NCBI GenBank assembly: GCA_900491605.1
Contig: UESW01004759.1
Coordinates: 314,150-378,149, forward strand
From: Calamus simplicifolius
Lineage: Eukaryota > Streptophyta > Magnoliopsida > Arecales > Arecaceae
DNA: 64,000 nucleotides
Reading direction: 5' to 3'
Shown: piece after piece, positions 59,503 through 64,000 of the stretch
How the letters are laid out: each line of letters opens with the position of its first letter
Numbering within the stretch: the stretch's first letter is position 1
Translations under genes and position numbers: made by a program
Notes under the pieces: model-generated
What the model was told of the DNA's origin: nothing
Databases searched by the model: none
What the model saw: the letters and a program-made list of their open reading frames with translations, nothing else

Positions 59503-59912
59503 CATTTTACACCAATCTCTAGAATTAACATCCAACGGTGATCTTAAAATTTAAGGCAGACATATATGCCGTTGACTTAAAAAAACTCAATATTATTTTT
59601 ATATTAATATAATATAATTTAATATTATAAAATTATATTACATAATATTATAATATAACAAAATGTTAAATACATATTATAATTAATTAATTTTTAGAAA
59701 ATAAAAAAAAATCATTATGGTTGTTATATGAGTAATAGTGGTGGTATTAAATGATTTTCATGTTGATTTTCGCATGCTTCTCACGTGTGACAACCACATC
59801 AGTTTTTTGGAAAGGAAAATAGCAACGAAAGGAAACCGGACCTCGATTCGATCGTGCTTGGCGACCCTCCTCAACTCTCTCTCTCTCTCTCTCTCGCTCG
59901 CGGTCTCTCCCA
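59503..59912 (+). promoter_or_regulatory. Upstream region and 5' leader of the host gene
   Basis: AT-rich tract 59580-59705, then a (CT)n run at 59875-59896 just before the start codon, typical of plant 5' leaders. The sequence left of 59503 is transposon D, so only about 410 bases of native upstream sequence adjoin the gene. I cannot pick a single TATA box with confidence. Confidence 0.5.
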
Positions 59913-60500
59913 ATGGTTCCACTGTGCCTCTCTTCCTCCCCCTCTTCCTTCCTTCTCCTCGCCCAACTCCTAAACAAAACCCTAACCCTAATCTCCCCAC
60001 CTCCCCGCCGTCTCTTCTTCAAAACCCGCCATTACCCACCTGGGCTCTCGTATTCCCGTCCCCTCCGTCTCTCTTCCACCTCCTGCTGCGCCGCCGCCTC
60101 CTCTCTGTTCCCGTCGGAGGACCTCGTCGAGCCGGACTGGTCCTTCCTCGAGTCCGACTCCGTCAACTCCGACCAGGAGTGGGCCGACAAGGCCCGTCGG
60201 ATCATCGCTGCCGGCCAGATCCAGGAGGGCTCCCGGGTCCTCGCCGCTCTCCCCACCATCGGCTTCGCCGACTCCTCGCCGACCACTCCCCCTGCGAGCT
60301 CCTCCTGGCCATCCACGAGTCGCTCTTCGTGCTCGCCATGATCAAGGAGAGCCACGACCGGGTCCGGTGCTGGCAAGGGGAGATCGCCGCCGTGCCGGAG
60401 AAGTTCTCGCCCTTCGATGTCGTGTTCGCGTGCTACTTTCCCGGGTTGGGCGTTTCTATTGATCAGCTCTTGAGCTTTTTAGCTGGGAGATGCTCTCCAG
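59913..60500 (+). CDS. Exon 1 of a probable plastid-targeted, methyltransferase-like host protein; one apparent frameshift
   Basis: ATG 59913 opens MVPLCLSSSPSSFLLLAQLL, rich in Ser, Leu and Arg with almost no acid residues for about 65 residues, as in a chloroplast transit peptide. Then come EDLVEPDWSFLESD, ADKARRIIAAGQIQEGSRVL and, after a frame change near 60272 (one base apparently missing), ADHSPCELLLAIHESLFVLA, VRCWQGEIAAVPEKF and PFDVVFACYFPGLGVS. The exon ends at CTCTCCAG|GTCTGA, a good splice donor; the codon is split after its first base. Base composition is GC-rich, unlike its surroundings. From memory it resembles a plant family annotated as S-adenosylmethionine-dependent methyltransferase-like, but I am not certain. 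The missing base is either a real mutation or a sequence error. Confidence 0.7.
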
Positions 60501-63200
60501 GTCTGATTCTTTTCCCTCCTCCTTCTTTTTCTTCGTTACCTAAAGCATTGGTCTCCAAACTGTTCAAAGTTAGATTTCTTTAATTCATTTCGGAACTGTT
60601 TGGATGGGAGGGAACGAAAGGTAAATTTGTTAACCCCAAACCAGGATAAGCTAGAGATTTGTGAAAGATTAAAATATATTTTTATTTTTATTTTTATTCT
60701 TTCATTGTTACGAATCATTTTCTATTCTGAAGGTATAATTATCATAATATATATATTTTTCATCATTTTTAAAAAAAACAATCCTTTTTTCCTTTTCTTT
60801 CTCTTTCATTCCTTTTCTTATTTTTACTCTTCCCTTTTCTTTTCCTTTGAAAGATCTAAAGTCTAAACTTGGAACAAACTTTTTGAGATTAAAATACTAA
60901 ACTTTAAATTAAACCCTGTCCCCTAACTGGCTGGGATATAAACTTGCGATAATCGTATCCCAAAACTGCACTAAAATTCATTATTTTAATACTTTCTATT
61001 GTTTGAGGTTGGCTTCTGATCTATGCTCTGTAAAACCTAGAAATCTCTGTCAATCATATTCTGAAACTAAGCAAAATGATGTGAAGATGTTGCATGGTTC
61101 TTGTTTAATCTGCCTCTGAGAACTGGAGCCCAATGGTGGTTAGCTATATAGAAATTTGTGCAATTAAGATGGGAACCTATCATTCATGGCAAAGGAGGAC
61201 TTATTTTGGTACCAAAAAATTAAAATTGGGGCTTTATTTACTTTTTCTTATTTCTTTTCTTTTCTTTTTTGGTTTGGGGTGGGGGGCGGCGTGGTTGATC
61301 TTGTTTTGCTTCTTTCTGGAGAAGGTTGGGCTTTTTATATTTTCTTGTAAGATTTTTTTCTTTTGTCCTCAATTTCCATTCTAGTGGCAGTAGGTTTTTG
61401 ATCCTGCTTTAAATAAGATCATTACCTATGGATTCTCTAAGTGAATTTGGCCCATGAAAGGTTTTGAGTCATCATAATTGTCTTTTGAAGTCCTATCAAT
61501 GTCTTTTTATGCAGGCTTCAATGGGATAGATTCTATTTTGGAAATTTTTAGTTATGTTTTGTTAGGAAAGTGGATTATCATTGTCTCATTGTTGTTTCTG
61601 TCAAGCCTTGATATATAGCAGAGAAGAAGGTGAAAACCAGCTTTTGCAAATAAATTCCCAAACTCCTCGTCTCTTAGTCTTAATTGGTTTGTGATTTTCA
61701 TCTTCAATTTGGGCTCATGATTGTAAAGGAATTGCCCTTTTTGTTAACTTATTGATTTCTTTCCTTTAACCAGTTAATTCATATTACATAGTTTCTATCT
61801 CAATTCTGCAATAAAAATCATTTTATGACAAATCCTAGATTCAGTTCTTCAAGGTAGAACCTACGTCAGATGTTATCAGAGCACAAAATATCTGCAGTTG
61901 TAAGACCACGTTCTTGTCCTATTCAATATTCTTGGAGTCTAAAGGAGACTCCAGGGGATCTTTAGTGAGCAGTTTCTTTTTCAAGGTTTTCTCTTTGTTT
62001 TTGGGTGAAAATGTCTTATCTTTAAGTCTTAAGGCATCTTTTTTCCCAACAATCACATGAAGCCATTTTCTAAGTTGTCTTAATATATGAGTTGTATAGT
62101 TTATTACATGAGCCAAGTATGTTGGTCCCTCCTCCGTTGACATGGAGAAGAAAATAAATTATTTGCCATTCTAATTTTTCTTTTCATGTGGTCCTCTAAT
62201 AGGACTTTAAAAAGGAGAAACAAGAGTGTTCATATTTTTTTCTTTGGCATAAAAAGGTAAAAAAGGTTTCATACATACAAGGCTTTATTTTGTATAGCTG
62301 TAAGTGCTCATAATGTTGCATGGACATGGATATGAGAATTGAACTCAGATGCATGTGCAAGTGTCTAACTCAGCATAAGGACAGATATGGGATAAATTAT
62401 AATCTTAACTAGATTATATTATATCTTTAAATATCATTAGTTTATATATTATAAAGTAAATATTAAAAAGATATTATTTGTTAAGGTCTTTAATGTTTGT
62501 GTTTATCAATCAAACTTTCTGATTAACTTAAAGGATATAAGAAAAATAATATTTTGCATAGTTATTTTAATACCCGCATTTTGAACAATTTTTGAAAAAG
62601 AACAAACACTTTCTTGTGATATTAAAGTGGGATCAAATTCATAGTTGAAATGGTACAACTTGCTACCAGTCTTTAAAACCTGCAAACTCAAGAACTTTGT
62701 AAGTGTTCGGGTATCTTGCAAGTATCCAATTTGGGTATGTATCTGATGAATTTTTGGAGCTGGATGCTACGGTCTATGCAACAAGAGGGTGCTAGTTGGT
62801 TAGCCCTACATTGGAAATTTGAGGTTTTTATACGTGTTTTGGATTTGAAATGAAAAACTGACCTTGAGTTTTTATGTGAAGTCTTTGATAGATTCTTTTT
62901 TGAAAGTTCTGTGTTCTTTGACAGATTCTTTTTTGAAAGCACACCTAGGTTATTTTCTTATAATTTTATTATTTGGGAGAGAAGTCTAATTATATTACAT
63001 GGATTGGAAAGAAAGTCTTTTATTTATTGGAAAGTTAGAGAAGTCTAATCATGTAGTTGTCTATTTTTTTGAAATGGTTATTTGAAATGACTAAATCGTT
63101 TAAGTTATTTAAGTTGAATTGCTAAAACTATAATTGTCAAATGAAAGTTCTTTTTACTGATTATATCACTCTGATTGAAAAGTCATTTAAATTGAAATCT
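60501..63200 (+). other. Probable intron 1 of the host gene
   Basis: T-rich, low-GC sequence after the splice donor, without recognisable coding blocks on either strand. I looked for the expected continuation after the CSPG motif and found none, so exon 2 is probably beyond the window or too short to recognise. Open frames here are short and low in complexity. Confidence 0.45.
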
Positions 63201-63202
63201 AT

Positions 63203-64000
63203 GCTTTAAATGCATATGCATATACTCAGTGTTTTTGTCATCATAAAAAAGAGGGAGATTGTTAACCCAAATATTAATTTTGATGAATAACAAAAACTAC
63301 ATGAGTATATTCTCTTATTACTAATGATTTTGATTAAGTGTTTTAGGAATTTAAATAATTATCAATCAAAATTCAAGGAAAATCGAGCTTGGTCTTAAGT
63401 CTAGTGTTAAGTATCAATTTCAGCACTTCGAGCCAACACCTGCAGTCAAGGAGCGGACTCCGGTGCGTTTCAACACGTTTTGGCACTTTCGGCACGCGGT
63501 CGAGCCGACTCCTGTAGAGTCCGGAGTCGACTTCGTTAGAAAGACAAAAAGACCTTAATTTTGCATCGAGCTCGAGCCGAGTCGGTTAGTTATACAGAGA
63601 GTGTTTTTTGGGGTTCTACTTGAGTCGGCTCTCGCATATATTCGAGCCAACTCCCGCACGAACTTGTGTCGACCCCGTCAGGCAAAACTTCATTTATCGG
63701 ACAACCTACGTTCTAGCCGACTCCTAGTCTGCTCAAGCCGATTTCAACCTGTCAGGAACGGACTCCAAAACTGTTCGAGACGACTCCAGACTCTGATATT
63801 TCTTTAACGGACTTCAACGGCTCCTTCCTCTTTCGTGCTAAACACTTTCTCAACCACTTTTAACAGCTAGTTTTCTTCTAAAAGAGGATTTAAAGGAAGA
63901 TTATAAGTAAGAGCCGCGGGATGTTTTTGAAAAAGGAGAACACAAGAGAAAAGAAAAAGAGAAAGAGTTCAAATTCAAAAGCCCTATAGTGAAAAACAGA
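63203..64000 (+). mobile_element. Sirevirus-like element I: 3' internal end and partial LTR
   Basis: The internal end TGCATATACTCAGTGTTTTTGTC and purine tract AAAAAAGAGGGAGA (about 63245-63258) precede an LTR that starts TGTTAACCC at 63260 and runs off the window. U3 has diverged palindromes (GAGCCAACACC, GGAGTCGAC, GAGCCGACTCC and others) at 63430-63790. TATAAG lies near 63903. The internal part to the left is missing or too short to define, so this is a truncated copy. Confidence 0.82.

Noticed and set aside
60501..63200. Exon 2 of the methyltransferase-like gene within the window
   Set aside because: I searched the visible frames for a continuation and found only short, low-complexity ORFs in T-rich sequence.

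Overview
The window is retrotransposon-rich plant nuclear DNA. Nearly all 64 kb is LTR retrotransposons nested in one another. The only host gene I can support is one first exon near the right end, with a serine/arginine-rich start, a CT-rich 5' leader and a GT splice donor. The TGGTATCAGAGC primer sites, Sirevirus-type Ty1/copia elements with an extra ORF after pol, and Tat-type Ty3/gypsy elements with an antisense ORF suggest a monocot. Palm-like is my guess from memory of similar repeats and is not proven. There are no bacterial features, CRISPR arrays or rRNA genes, and I see no tRNA gene.

Layout. 1-8170: Sirevirus-like copia element A (+), cut by the window edge, with gag, pol, env-like ORF and 3' LTR. 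It sits inside copia element G (-, 8171 to about 10340). 11346-17763: copia element H (+), two LTRs, 5-bp target duplication GAAAC. 18589-24151: element C (-), a gypsy element that lost most of pol, duplication CTAAG. 24445-59502: Tat-like gypsy element D (+), probable duplication AGGAT. D was split twice: by Sirevirus B (+, 26763-38962, duplication AAGAC) inside its protease, and by Sirevirus F (-, 44251-54536, duplication AAAAA) in its 3' spacer. B's own 3' LTR holds a solo LTR, E (35649-37504, duplication ATTCC), that later underwent an inverted duplication. 59913-60500: host exon 1 of a probable plastid-targeted methyltransferase-like protein. 63260-64000: start of the LTR of a further Sirevirus, I.

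With H, C and D removed, the host sequence from 11000 rightwards (11000-11350, 17764-18588, 24152-24444, 59503-59912) is under 2 kb. The pile-up therefore lies in what was the upstream region of the methyltransferase-like gene.

The most interesting signals are not genes. First, a short palindrome (GAGTCGACTC and variants) is clustered both in the U3 of every Sirevirus LTR and in the spacer before the env-like ORF. Second, the gypsy elements carry tandem arrays of CTCGG..CCGAG and CTTGG..CCAAG hairpins in LTRs and in the post-pol spacer. Third, acceptor-like sites are conserved in three Sirevirus copies before protease and before env-like. Fourth, the inverted duplication in E carries along a unique element/flank junction. 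All boundaries, identities and divergences were judged by eye.
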